Shown here: piece after piece, positions 47,583 through 55,862 of the stretch | How positions within the stretch are numbered: the first letter of the stretch is position 1 | How the letters are laid out: every line of letters begins with the position of its first letter | NCBI RefSeq assembly: GCF_003096715.1 | Contig: NZ_QEOL01000008.1 | Coordinates: forward strand, 1 to 64,000 | Source: Paraburkholderia silvatlantica | GTDB lineage: Bacteria > Pseudomonadota > Gammaproteobacteria > Burkholderiales > Burkholderiaceae | Direction of reading: 5' to 3' | DNA: 64,000 nucleotides | Notes under the pieces: model-generated | What the model saw: only the letters and a program-made list of their open reading frames with translations | Databases searched by the model: none | What the model was told of the DNA's origin: nothing | Position numbers and translations under genes: made by a program

Positions 47583-49199
47583 ATGACAATCGTACGTACC
47601 CAGGATCCGCTCGACTGGCGCGACATCGCAGCCATTGCAGCGGGTCAACCGCTGATGCTCAGCACGCACGCACAGGCGAGCATTCGCAGCGCCCGTGCGC
47701 TCGTCGAACAGATCGTCGCGCGCAGCATCCGCGCATATGGCGTGAACACGGGCGTCGGCGCGCTGTGCGACGTGGTCGTCTCGCAAGACGAACAGCACGA
47801 CCTCTCGCACAACATCCTGATGAGCCATGCGGTGGGCGTAGGCGAGCCGCTCGGCGCAGAGGAAACGCGCGCGATCATGGCTGCGGCCGTCAACAACTTC
47901 GCACATGGACATTCCGGTGTGCGACTCGAAGTCGTCGAGCGGCTCGCCACGCTGCTGGACGCGAATTGCCTGCCCGAGGTGCCCGCGTTCGGTTCCGTCG
48001 GCTATCTGAGCCACATGGCGCACATCGCGCTCGTGTGCGTGGGCGCGGGACATGTGCGCTGGAACGGCGAGCGCCTGAGCGGCGCGCAAGCCCTGCAGCG
48101 GCTCGGCCTGCAGCCCCTGTCGCTCGAGGCGAAGGAGGGTTTGAGCCTCGTCAATGGCACGCCGTGCGTGACCGGGCTCGCAGCGCTCGCGCTTGAGCGC
48201 GCTCAGCGGCTGCTCGACTGGGCGGATGTCGTCGCCGCGATGAGTTTCGAGAATCTTGGCGGGCAGATCGCGGCGTTCGACACGCGTTCGCTCGCCTTTC
48301 GCATCTCGCCGGGCCTCGCCCGCGTGGGCGAGCGCCTGCGCGCGGCGCTCGCCGGCAGCTCGCTGCTCGAAAAGTCGCTCGGGCGGCACACGCAGGACCC
48401 GCTCAGCGTGCGCACGATCCCGCATGTGCACGGCGCCGCGCGAGACACGCTCGCCGCAACGGCCGAAGTCGTGAACCGCGAGCTTGCCTCGGTGACCGAC
48501 AATCCGATCGTTGCGGGCACACCGGAATCGCCGCAGGTCTACTCGCAGGCGCACGCGGTCGGCGCCTCGATCGCACTGGCGATGGACAGTCTCGCAACCG
48601 CGATTGCTCAGGTCGCCGCAATGGCAGAACGGCGCCTCGACCGCCTGGTGAACCCGCTCGTGAGCGGCCTGCCCGCCTTCCTTGCTCACGCAAGCGGCAC
48701 GCGCTCGGGTTTCATGATCGCGCAGTACACGGCTGCATCGCTCGTCGCGCAGAACCGCCGCGAAGCGGCTCCCGCGAGTCTCGACGGCGGCGTGACCTCG
48801 GGGCTGCAGGAGGACCACCTGTGCCATGCGACGCCTGCCGCGCTCAAGGCGCTCACGATCATCGAGAACAGCAACCGGATCCTCGGCATCGAACTGCTCG
48901 CCGCGGCGCAAGCCTACGATCTGCAGCCGCTCGACGCGGCGCGCGCCCCCTACACGGACGCGCTCTACGCCAGCGTGCGCGCCACGCTGCCGACCTATCG
49001 CGACGACCGCCCGCTCTCCGACGACATGACGTTCGCGTTTCGCCTCGTCGCCGACGGCGCCCCGCCGCCGCTTCCCGGCCCCGCGCATGACGACGCGAAG
49101 CCCGTCTCGCGGGCAACGGAGCTCGACATGCTGCCAAACGCGCGCAGCACGGCAACCCCGGCAAGCAACGACGCGCTTCCCGGCGCGATCGGCGTCTGA
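47583..49199 (+). CDS. MIO-less histidine ammonia-lyase superfamily enzyme, candidate ergothionase
   Basis: 538 residues. The overall match to HutH is clear: YGVNTGVG near 53, SHAVGVGEPLG, GHSGVRLEVVERL, LSLVNGTP, QDPLSVRTIPHVHGAARDT, ELASVTDNPIV and MAERRLDRLVNP. The MIO-forming Ala-Ser-Gly is absent: where HutH has GSVGASGDLAPLAHMA this protein has GSVGYLSHMAHIA (near 139), three residues shorter. The GNFHG motif is also replaced (VYSQAHAVG), and Phe of the YGxNTGFG motif is Val. A HutH-type elimination of ammonia is therefore unlikely. Ergothionase, a superfamily member that expels trimethylamine from ergothioneine, works without MIO to my knowledge. The transporter and HutC-like regulator in the same operon fit a histidine-derived substrate. 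The C-terminal 30 residues are low-complexity. Confidence 0.75.
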   Translation: MTIVRTQDPLDWRDIAAIAAGQPLMLSTHAQASIRSARALVEQIVARSIRAYGVNTGVGALCDVVVSQDEQHDLSHNILMSHAVGVGEPLGAEETRAIMAAAVNNFAHGHSGVRLEVVERLATLLDANCLPEVPAFGSVGYLSHMAHIALVCVGAGHVRWNGERLSGAQALQRLGLQPLSLEAKEGLSLVNGTPCVTGLAALALERAQRLLDWADVVAAMSFENLGGQIAAFDTRSLAFRISPGLARVGERLRAALAGSSLLEKSLGRHTQDPLSVRTIPHVHGAARDTLAATAEVVNRELASVTDNPIVAGTPESPQVYSQAHAVGASIALAMDSLATAIAQVAAMAERRLDRLVNPLVSGLPAFLAHASGTRSGFMIAQYTAASLVAQNRREAAPASLDGGVTSGLQEDHLCHATPAALKALTIIENSNRILGIELLAAAQAYDLQPLDAARAPYTDALYASVRATLPTYRDDRPLSDDMTFAFRLVADGAPPPLPGPAHDDAKPVSRATELDMLPNARSTATPASNDALPGAIGV

Positions 49200-49212
49200 A
49201 GCGAGGTCAGGC

Positions 49213-49962
49213 ATGAACGCGCCATCTTCGCTCATCGACAATTCGACGCGTTCCGCGCCAGCGCACAAGGTCGCTCCGGCGTATGAGCAGATCAAGCGCT
49301 ACGTGGTCGATCGAATCGCGGACGGAACCTGGAAGCCGGGTGAGGCCATTCCGTCGGAAACGGAGCTTGTCAAGGAATTCGGCGTCGCGCGCATGACCGT
49401 ATCGCGCGCGCTGCGCGAACTGTCGGCCGAGCATGTGCTCAGACGCGTCCAGGGCGCGGGCACGTTCGTCGCGTCGCGCGACGTCGAATCGACCGTTCTC
49501 GAGGTTCGCAACATTGCCGACGAAATCGCCGCGCGGGGCCACCGGCACAGCGCACGGGTGCTGACACTGGAAGCGAGCGCGAACGATCAGGCGATGGCCG
49601 CGCTCGAACTTGCCGGCGGTTCCGCGTTCCATTCGCGTATCGTCCACTACGAGGAAGACGAACCGATCCTGTACGAGGACCGCTACGTCAACCCGCATGT
49701 GTTTCCGGGGTATCTGGAGCAGGATTTCACGCTGGAAACGCCGAACCACTACATGATGAGGCTCGCGCCGGTTCAACGGGCTGAGTTCCGGATCTACGCG
49801 CAAAAGCCGGACGCGGACATACGGCGCCATCTTTCGATGAATATTGGCGAGCCCTGCCTGCTGATGTGGCGGCGTACGTGGGTCGGCAGCGCAGTGGCGA
49901 CGGCTGTCGAGCTTTGGCATCCGTCTTCGCGGTTTCATCTGGTCGGCAAGGTATCGACCTGA
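49213..49962 (+). CDS. GntR-family regulator, HutC subfamily
   Basis: 249 residues. A GntR winged helix-turn-helix (EAIPSETELVKEFGVARMTVSRALRELSAEHVL, about 39-71) precedes a UTRA effector domain of chorismate-lyase fold (IADEIAARGHRHSARVLTLE to the end, with YEEDEPILYEDRYVNP). The nearest well-known relatives are HutC regulators, which sense urocanate. It lies 13 bp after the lyase gene and probably represses the operon from the palindrome at 44248. By analogy the inducer could be the lyase product, for instance thiourocanate, but this is inference. Confidence 0.88.
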   Translation: MNAPSSLIDNSTRSAPAHKVAPAYEQIKRYVVDRIADGTWKPGEAIPSETELVKEFGVARMTVSRALRELSAEHVLRRVQGAGTFVASRDVESTVLEVRNIADEIAARGHRHSARVLTLEASANDQAMAALELAGGSAFHSRIVHYEEDEPILYEDRYVNPHVFPGYLEQDFTLETPNHYMMRLAPVQRAEFRIYAQKPDADIRRHLSMNIGEPCLLMWRRTWVGSAVATAVELWHPSSRFHLVGKVST

Positions 49963-50062
49963 CACCGGGCGCACTGCGCCCCGCTCCTCGCCCTGTCGCG
50001 CAACGTTTAGAATCTCTTCCGACCGGAGACCATCGAAGCGCCACGCGCGGGGAGCACCACAG

Positions 50063-51052
50063 ATGAAACTGCACCAGTTGCGCGTCCTGCTCGCGCTCGC
50101 GCAGCACGGCAGCATGCACGAGGCATCGCGCAGCCTGCACATCTCGCAGCCGGCGCTTTCCAAGGCGATTGCGGAACTGGAGCGCGAACTGGGCGTCACG
50201 CTCATGTCGCGCTCGGTGCGCGGCGTGAGCCTCACGAATTACGGGCGCGCGCTCGCGAAACGCGCGAGCGTCGTCGAACAGGAGCTGCGCCACGCGCTGG
50301 AAGACATCGAGGGCATGCGCGGCCATGCCGAGGCGCAATTGAACATCGGTTTTTCCGCCGTGGCATCGAGCGGGCCGCTGCCCGAATCGATCGCCGCGTT
50401 TCGTGCGCGCTTTCCGGGCGTGGCGGTGCATGCCTATGAAATGCGGCCGCAGCAGATACTCGAAGGGTTGCGCGAAGGCCGCCTCGACCTCGCGCTCATC
50501 TCGACGAACAGCGGCCCCGGCACAAGCGCGTTTCAGTGGGAGCCGCTCTTTTCCGTGGGCATGGTGCTCGCCACGCGCCCCGGCCATCCGCTCGCGCGCG
50601 CAACGCGCCTGCGCGATCTGCTCGAGGCCGACTGGCTCACGCTCGACCCGCTGGACGATCCCGGCAGCCCGCTCGCGAGTCTCATGCGCGTCAATCGCCT
50701 CGACATGCCCAGGCGCGTCGTGCACAGCGTGTCGAACCTGCTCGGCCTGCAGCTCGCGACCTGCACGGATGTGATCAGCATGTGGTCGGATTTCGTGTTC
50801 TACGGCATGAACGGGCCGCTCGTTCTCCAGCGCGACGCGTTGCACATGCTCCCCATTCGCGACGAGTTGCCCGACTTCCACGTATTCATGGTCTACCGGT
50901 CCACGGACCTGATGACTCAGGCGTGCACCGCGTTCAGCAAGGAGATTCGCCATCGCAGCCGCACGATGGTCTCGCCGCGCGCCGCCGCGTCCGGCGCGGC
51001 GCGCACGCGCAAAACGGCGGGCGGGGCCGCGAAGTTACGTGTGGATCGCTAA
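50063..51052 (+). CDS. LysR-family transcriptional regulator
   Basis: 329 residues. The helix-turn-helix is in GSMHEASRSLHISQPALSKAIAELE (about 16-40), followed by a LysR substrate-binding domain and a basic, alanine-rich tail of about 30 residues (SPRAAASGAARTRKTAGGAAK). No target gene is evident. It is in the same direction as the preceding HutC gene after 100 bp and convergent with an MscS gene. Assignment to a pathway is not possible from sequence. Confidence 0.88.
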   Translation: MKLHQLRVLLALAQHGSMHEASRSLHISQPALSKAIAELERELGVTLMSRSVRGVSLTNYGRALAKRASVVEQELRHALEDIEGMRGHAEAQLNIGFSAVASSGPLPESIAAFRARFPGVAVHAYEMRPQQILEGLREGRLDLALISTNSGPGTSAFQWEPLFSVGMVLATRPGHPLARATRLRDLLEADWLTLDPLDDPGSPLASLMRVNRLDMPRRVVHSVSNLLGLQLATCTDVISMWSDFVFYGMNGPLVLQRDALHMLPIRDELPDFHVFMVYRSTDLMTQACTAFSKEIRHRSRTMVSPRAAASGAARTRKTAGGAAKLRVDR

Positions 51053-51221
51053 GGCTCAATCTTGTTTCGCACCCGCCTCGCACGTCGAGACGGCCTTCCT
51101 CCACGGAGTCATGGTAAGCGGGCGGCGGCTTCACACCGTTCATCGCCGTCGCGCTGGTGGGCTTTGGCGGCGGTACGCGGCACCTCGTCGGCGTGCTCTG
51201 GCGCTACGTTTGAACAACGGC

Positions 51222-52073
51222 TCACGAGCGCGTGAGCGCTGCACGATCGCCCGTCATGCGTGCGTTGCCCGCCACCGCGAGTCCCGCCGTGGCCAGCGCT
51301 TCGCGTGCATGTCCGCGTATATCGTCGACGGCATATTGCGCATCGGCGTTGCGCACCCATGCGCGCACCAGCAAGCGCGCGCCGCCGCCGGACGGGTAGC
51401 TGTCCACGGCGACCGTCGGCGCAAGCGTCGTGCCGCCCTGCACGCGCGGTTCGGCGCTAACCATCTCCTTGAGCTTGCCGATGGCCGCGTCCACCTGGTC
51501 GCGCCGCGCGAGATCGACCGTGACGTCGATTCGCTGCGTGCCGCCGCTGCTGTAGTTGATGACCGGATTGCTCCAGATCTGGCTGTTCGGCACGAATACG
51601 ACGTTGCCGTCGCCGCGCTCGATGCGCGTCGTGAACAGCCCCACTTCGCACACGATGCCGGCCGCCGCGCCGCTGCCTTCGATCACATCGCCGGCGCGAA
51701 ACGGGCGCAGCATCAGCAGCATGATGCCGGCAGCGATGTTTTGCAGCGTGCCTTGCAGCGCGAGGCCGATGGCGAGGCCGGCGGCGCCCAGCGCGGCGAG
51801 CACGCTAGCCGTGGCGATACCCACTTCGCTGAGCGCGGCGACGAGCGCAATCACGCGCACCGTCCACGCCGCCATGCCCGCGAGCATCGGCGCGAGCGTC
51901 GGATCGGCGTGCGAGCGCGCCAGCATGCTCGCGAACACGTGCGCCACGCGATTGGAAACCCACCAGCCGACAACGAGGATCAGCACGGCAACAATCACAT
52001 TCATGACGTCGTGCGTCATCGTGGCGAGCAGCGAGGGTTGCAGATGGAACAGGCGGTTGAGGAAATCGTCCAT
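51222..52073 (-). CDS. Small-conductance mechanosensitive channel, MscS family
   Basis: 283 residues, close to Escherichia coli MscS (286). Three N-terminal membrane helices are followed by the pore helix pattern GAAGLAIGLALQGTLQNIAAG near residue 95 and the beta domain (FRAGDVIEG, VFVPNSQIWSNPVINYS). It opens under membrane tension on osmotic downshock. The start MDDFLNRLF was preferred over a longer frame that runs 60 codons upstream; its ribosome site is weak. It follows arcA on the same strand by 163 bp. Confidence 0.9.
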   Translation of the reverse strand: MDDFLNRLFHLQPSLLATMTHDVMNVIVAVLILVVGWWVSNRVAHVFASMLARSHADPTLAPMLAGMAAWTVRVIALVAALSEVGIATASVLAALGAAGLAIGLALQGTLQNIAAGIMLLMLRPFRAGDVIEGSGAAAGIVCEVGLFTTRIERGDGNVVFVPNSQIWSNPVINYSSGGTQRIDVTVDLARRDQVDAAIGKLKEMVSAEPRVQGGTTLAPTVAVDSYPSGGGARLLVRAWVRNADAQYAVDDIRGHAREALATAGLAVAGNARMTGDRAALTRS

Positions 52074-52236
52074 GATCGGGAAGCAACGGGTTGCGATGGG
52101 GGCGAGGCGCGCACGCATTGCGCACCCCACCGAACCCGGCAGCAGTCCGCATACCCGTAAGCTTTGAAAGCATGGGCCTCGCAAGCCCCATCGATCCGGC
52201 ACCGTTGCGCCCGCAACGATCTCCCGCCCTTCGGCG

Positions 52237-53580
52237 CTAGAAGTCCACCGCATCGCGAATGATCGGGCACGTCATGCAGTGGCCGCCGCCGCGCCCGCGC
52301 CCCAGTTCCGCGCCCACGATGCTCACGACCTCGATGCCAGCCTTGCGCAGCAGCGTGTTCGTATAGGTGTTGCGGTCGTAAGCGAACACCACGCCGGGCG
52401 AGGTGCACACGAGGTTCGCGCCGCTGTCCCATTGCGTGCGTTCGCGCTGGTAGTCGTTGCCGCCCGCTTCCACCACGCGCATTTTCTTGATGCCGAGCGC
52501 CGCGCTCACCACCTCGACAAAGGACTTTTTCTCCTGATGCAATTCCACACCCGCCGGATGATCGCTGGGCCGGTACGTGAATGTCCGGGTACGCGCGAGG
52601 AAATCCGGCGCGATCAGCACGCAGTCGCGATCGGCAAACGTGAAGACCGTGTCGAGGTGCATGGCCGCGCGAATTTTCGGCATCGCCGCCACGATCACCT
52701 GCTCGGCGGCGCCCTTCTCGAACAGCGTAGCGGCGAGCTGGCTGATCGCCTGGCGCGAGGTGCGCTCGCTCATGCCGATCAGCACCGTCTTGTTGCCGAT
52801 GGGCATGACATCGCCGCCTTCGAGCGTCGCCATGCCGTGGTCCTGCGTGGGGTCGCCCCACCACACGTTGACCTTGCCCGCGAAGTCGGGATGAAACTGG
52901 TAAATCGCCGCGGCAAGAATCGTTTCCTCGTGCCGGGCGGGCCAGTACAGCGGATTGAGCGTCACGCCGCCGTAAATCCAGCAGGTGGTATCGCGCGTGT
53001 AGATCGTATTCGGCAGCGGCGGCAGCAGATATTCGGTGGAACCGGCCGCTTCGCGCACGACCTTGAGCGCCGCGCCGCCATGCGCTTCCGGGAAATCGTG
53101 GATCGAGAGGCCGCCCAGCAAGGTCTCGGCCAGCTTGCGATCGTCGAGCCCGTCCAGATAGCTGCGCAGTTCGTCGATGAAACCCAGCCCGACCTGGTTT
53201 GGCACGATCTGATTGTCGAGAATCCACTTCTTGCCCTCGGGCACGGCAACGGTTTCGGCGAGCAGGTTGTGCATTTCCACGACTTCGACGCCGCGGTCGC
53301 GCATCTTCGTGACGAAATCGAAATGGTCGCGTTTCGCGTTGTCGACCCACAGCACGTCGTCGAACAGCAACTCGTCGCAATTGCTCGGCGTGAGGCGCGA
53401 GTGCGCCATGCCAGGCGCGCACACCATCACCTTGCGCAGTTGCCCGACCTCCGAGTACACACCAAACGCGCTCTTTTCCTTCGCCTTTGCCTTGTCGCCC
53501 TTCGCGGCTTTGCCCGCCTTTTCAGGCTTCTCTACCTTCTCGCCCTTCTCACTCTTGCCACCGCCCTTCGCCTTGGACAT
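52237..53580 (-). CDS. arcA: Arginine deiminase with lysine-rich N-terminal tail
   Basis: 447-residue enzyme that hydrolyses arginine to citrulline and ammonia. The C-terminal [13 protein letters not shown] carries the catalytic cysteine. [23 protein letters not shown] and WDSGANLVC carry other active-site residues. The enzyme proper starts near residue 38 ([15 protein letters not shown]). The first 37 residues are nearly all Lys, Glu, Gly and Ala and are not part of normal deiminases; GGAG before the first ATG and the lack of an internal Met indicate that they are translated. It lies 21 bp after the antiporter gene, as arcDA. No arcB or arcC follows. Confidence 0.93.
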   Translation of the reverse strand: MSKAKGGGKSEKGEKVEKPEKAGKAAKGDKAKAKEKSAFGVYSEVGQLRKVMVCAPGMAHSRLTPSNCDELLFDDVLWVDNAKRDHFDFVTKMRDRGVEVVEMHNLLAETVAVPEGKKWILDNQIVPNQVGLGFIDELRSYLDGLDDRKLAETLLGGLSIHDFPEAHGGAALKVVREAAGSTEYLLPPLPNTIYTRDTTCWIYGGVTLNPLYWPARHEETILAAAIYQFHPDFAGKVNVWWGDPTQDHGMATLEGGDVMPIGNKTVLIGMSERTSRQAISQLAATLFEKGAAEQVIVAAMPKIRAAMHLDTVFTFADRDCVLIAPDFLARTRTFTYRPSDHPAGVELHQEKKSFVEVVSAALGIKKMRVVEAGGNDYQRERTQWDSGANLVCTSPGVVFAYDRNTYTNTLLRKAGIEVVSIVGAELGRGRGGGHCMTCPIIRDAVDF

Positions 53581-53601
53581 ATCGATCTCCGCTCGTTCTC
53601 G

Positions 53602-55026
53602 TTAGACCGCCATGGTTCCCGTGGCCAGCGCAACGACGCCTACGATGGCCGCGGCGGCCGCCACGATGAAAATGACCCAGTCGCTCGTCCGCTGGAAGAC
53701 CTTCAGCTTGCGCTCGCGCCGTGCAATGAAATACAGCACGGTGCCCGGTGCGTAGAGAATCGCCGATAGCAAAATGAACTTGAGGCCGCCGGCAATAATC
53801 ATGAACAACGTGTAGATAACCGCGACCGACGCCAGGGCGAGATCTCGCGTGCGTTCCTCGGGCCGGACCTCGTAGCTCTCGCCTCGTTTCGAGACCATCC
53901 ACCCGTAGGCCGCGACGAACAGGTAGGGAATCAGCGACATCGCGCTCGTAAGATTGAGCATCAGGGCGAACGCGTCGTACGAAAAATAGGTACTTGCGAC
54001 CAGGATTTGCACGACGATGTTCGTGATCCAGAGCGCATTGGCCGGTACGTTGTTGGCGTTTTCGCGCGCGAACACGGCCGGCATGTCCTGATTGCGCGCC
54101 GCCGCGAACATCACCTCGGCGCAGATGAGCGACCACGCCAGATACGCGCCCAGCACCGAAACGATCAGACCGATGCTCACAAAAATTCCGCCCCACGGAC
54201 CGACCACGCTTTCGAGCACGGCCGCCATGGAGGGCTGGCGCATGCCCGCTACGTCGCCGCGCGGCAGCACGGCGAAGGGCAGCATGGAAACGAGCACCAT
54301 AAGCGTAGTCACGCCGGCGAAGCCGAAGATCGTTGCGCGCCCGACGTCCGCCCGCTCTCTCGCATAGCGCGAATACACGCTCGCCCCTTCGATGCCGATA
54401 AAGACGAATACGGTGACGAGCATGGTCGCGCGCACCTGGCCGATGATGCCGCCCTCTTGCGCCGCGGACTCGATATTCAGGTGGAAAGTGCCGTACTTGA
54501 ACACGAACAGCAGGATCACGATGAACACCACGATCGGAATGACCTTGGCGAACGTCACGATGGTGTTGATGAACGCGGCCTGCTTCACGCCGCGCAGAAT
54601 GAGAAAGTGAAAGAGCCAGATGCCGATCGAAGCGACGACGATGGCCGTGACCGTATTGCCTTCGCCGAAAATCGGGAAAAACGCGCCCAGCGTGGACTTG
54701 ATCAGTACCCAGTACGAAACGTTGCCGATGCAACTGCCTATCCAGTAACCGAACGCGGAAAGGAAGCCGGGGTAATCGCCAAAACCCTCTTTGGCATAGA
54801 CGAACACACCGGCGTCGAGGTTCGGCTTGCGCTCCGCGAGCGCCTGAAACACGCGTGCGAGCGTGTACATGCCCACGCCCGCCACGAGCCACGCAATCGC
54901 CGCACCGACCGGCCCCGTCGCACCGGCGAAGGTTCGCGGCAGAGAAAAGATTCCGGCGCCCACCATGCCCCCAACTACCATCGCGGTCAACTGCACGCGA
55001 CTCATCTTCTGCTCGGTATCGGCCAT
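53602..55026 (-). CDS. arcD: Arginine/ornithine-type antiporter (APC family), ArcD-like
   Basis: 474-residue membrane protein with about 12 helices and the APC start motif TAMVVGGMVGAGIFSLPRTFA near residue 13. Close paralogue of the protein encoded at 55863-57278: both share FLSAFGYW, NVSYWVLIKSTLGAF, TMLVTVFVFIGIEGASVYSRYA and LGAYLAWSLICAEV. Position directly before arcA indicates exchange of arginine for ornithine or citrulline. It is probably the first gene of the arcDA operon, and its promoter lies in the 81 bp before the lipoprotein gene end or further upstream. Confidence 0.88.
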   Translation of the reverse strand: MADTEQKMSRVQLTAMVVGGMVGAGIFSLPRTFAGATGPVGAAIAWLVAGVGMYTLARVFQALAERKPNLDAGVFVYAKEGFGDYPGFLSAFGYWIGSCIGNVSYWVLIKSTLGAFFPIFGEGNTVTAIVVASIGIWLFHFLILRGVKQAAFINTIVTFAKVIPIVVFIVILLFVFKYGTFHLNIESAAQEGGIIGQVRATMLVTVFVFIGIEGASVYSRYARERADVGRATIFGFAGVTTLMVLVSMLPFAVLPRGDVAGMRQPSMAAVLESVVGPWGGIFVSIGLIVSVLGAYLAWSLICAEVMFAAARNQDMPAVFARENANNVPANALWITNIVVQILVASTYFSYDAFALMLNLTSAMSLIPYLFVAAYGWMVSKRGESYEVRPEERTRDLALASVAVIYTLFMIIAGGLKFILLSAILYAPGTVLYFIARRERKLKVFQRTSDWVIFIVAAAAAIVGVVALATGTMAV

Positions 55027-55107
55027 CGGTTTCCTCGCTGGTTGTTCGGAACTTCGCTTTATCGGGCGGCCGGCGCACCGCCGCTCAGGCTTCAGGGACC
55101 TGCAGGG

Positions 55108-55569
55108 TCACCGCGTCACGCGCACCGAGTTGTTGCCGAGCAGCACGCGTACGCGGTCGCCTGGAACGAACTGCTGATCCGCATCCTGGACCACCGACAT
55201 CAGTTGCCCCGAATCCAGCCGCACGACGATTTCAAGGCCTTGCCGCTGCGTGACGCGCTGCTCGACGGCATTGCCTGCCGCGCCGCCCAGCACAGCGCCG
55301 CCGATGCCCGCCGCAACGGCACCCGTGCCGCGCCCGATGTTGCTGCCAGCCGCGATGCCGCCGAGCGCGCCGCCGGTTATCGCGCCGATGCCCGTTGGAC
55401 CCGGCTGAATCGTGACGGGCCGCACGGTTTCGACGGTACCGAGTTCGATCACGAACACCTGCTGAGCCTGGGCCGGCGTGAAGACAGAGCCTGAAGTCGG
55501 CGCCTCGCAGCCTGAAAGCGCGACCGAGACAGCCACGGAGCCAAGAAGTGTTGCAGCGAGATATCGCAT
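55108..55569 (-). CDS. Glycine-zipper outer-membrane lipoprotein, SlyB-like
   Basis: 153 residues. Lipoprotein signal with lipobox near VALSGC (Cys about 20), then a glycine-zipper helix hairpin (GAITGGALGGIAAGSNIGRGTGAVAAGIGGAVLGG, about 62-97) and a C-terminal beta-like part. SlyB/Pcp-family proteins stabilise the outer membrane under stress. The start has AAGGGGG upstream. It lies between the two ArcD-like genes, upstream of arcD and divergent from the second antiporter. Confidence 0.87.
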   Translation of the reverse strand: MRYLAATLLGSVAVSVALSGCEAPTSGSVFTPAQAQQVFVIELGTVETVRPVTIQPGPTGIGAITGGALGGIAAGSNIGRGTGAVAAGIGGAVLGGAAGNAVEQRVTQRQGLEIVVRLDSGQLMSVVQDADQQFVPGDRVRVLLGNNSVRVTR

Positions 55570-55600
55570 GACATTCCCCCTTAATGCGGCGCGTTGCGGA

Positions 55601-55655
55601 TTCGCTAATTCATTCGGCCTGTTTGCTAACGATTGCACGGATATTCATTAGCGAA
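55601..55655. promoter_or_regulatory. Spaced inverted repeat between lipoprotein and antiporter genes
   Basis: TTCGCTAAT (55601-55609) and ATTAGCGAA (55647-55655) are perfect 9-bp inverted arms 37 bp apart. A third, imperfect half-site TTTGCTAAC lies between them (55622-55630). The three sites at about 21- to 25-bp steps suggest a regulator binding cooperatively. The protein is unknown. Confidence 0.4.
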
Positions 55656-55862
55656 CATTCAGCCGATAAGTACCCGGTGAATTACCGCTTTCCATCCATC
55701 CTCCGGACACCTGAAGAACATTATGGAATACGATTCGCACATGATGTATTCAACGTGACATTCGTTCGAGAATAGTTCAGCAATTCAATGTGGCGCGCAT
55801 TTTTTCCGCGATTTCCCGCGCTCGCATTACGGACCGGTCAGAGATCAGAAAAAGGCTCGAAC

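Noticed and set aside
47975..48040. Sequencing or frameshift error as the cause of the missing Ala-Ser-Gly in the lyase
   Set aside because: The frame is intact on both sides, the change is nine bases shorter in frame with several substitutions nearby, and a second motif (GNFHG) is altered too. That fits a diverged subfamily, not an error.
55584..55775. 63-codon open frame between the lipoprotein and second antiporter genes
   Set aside because: It lies in AT-rich promoter DNA, overlaps the inverted repeat and has no ribosome site or family match.
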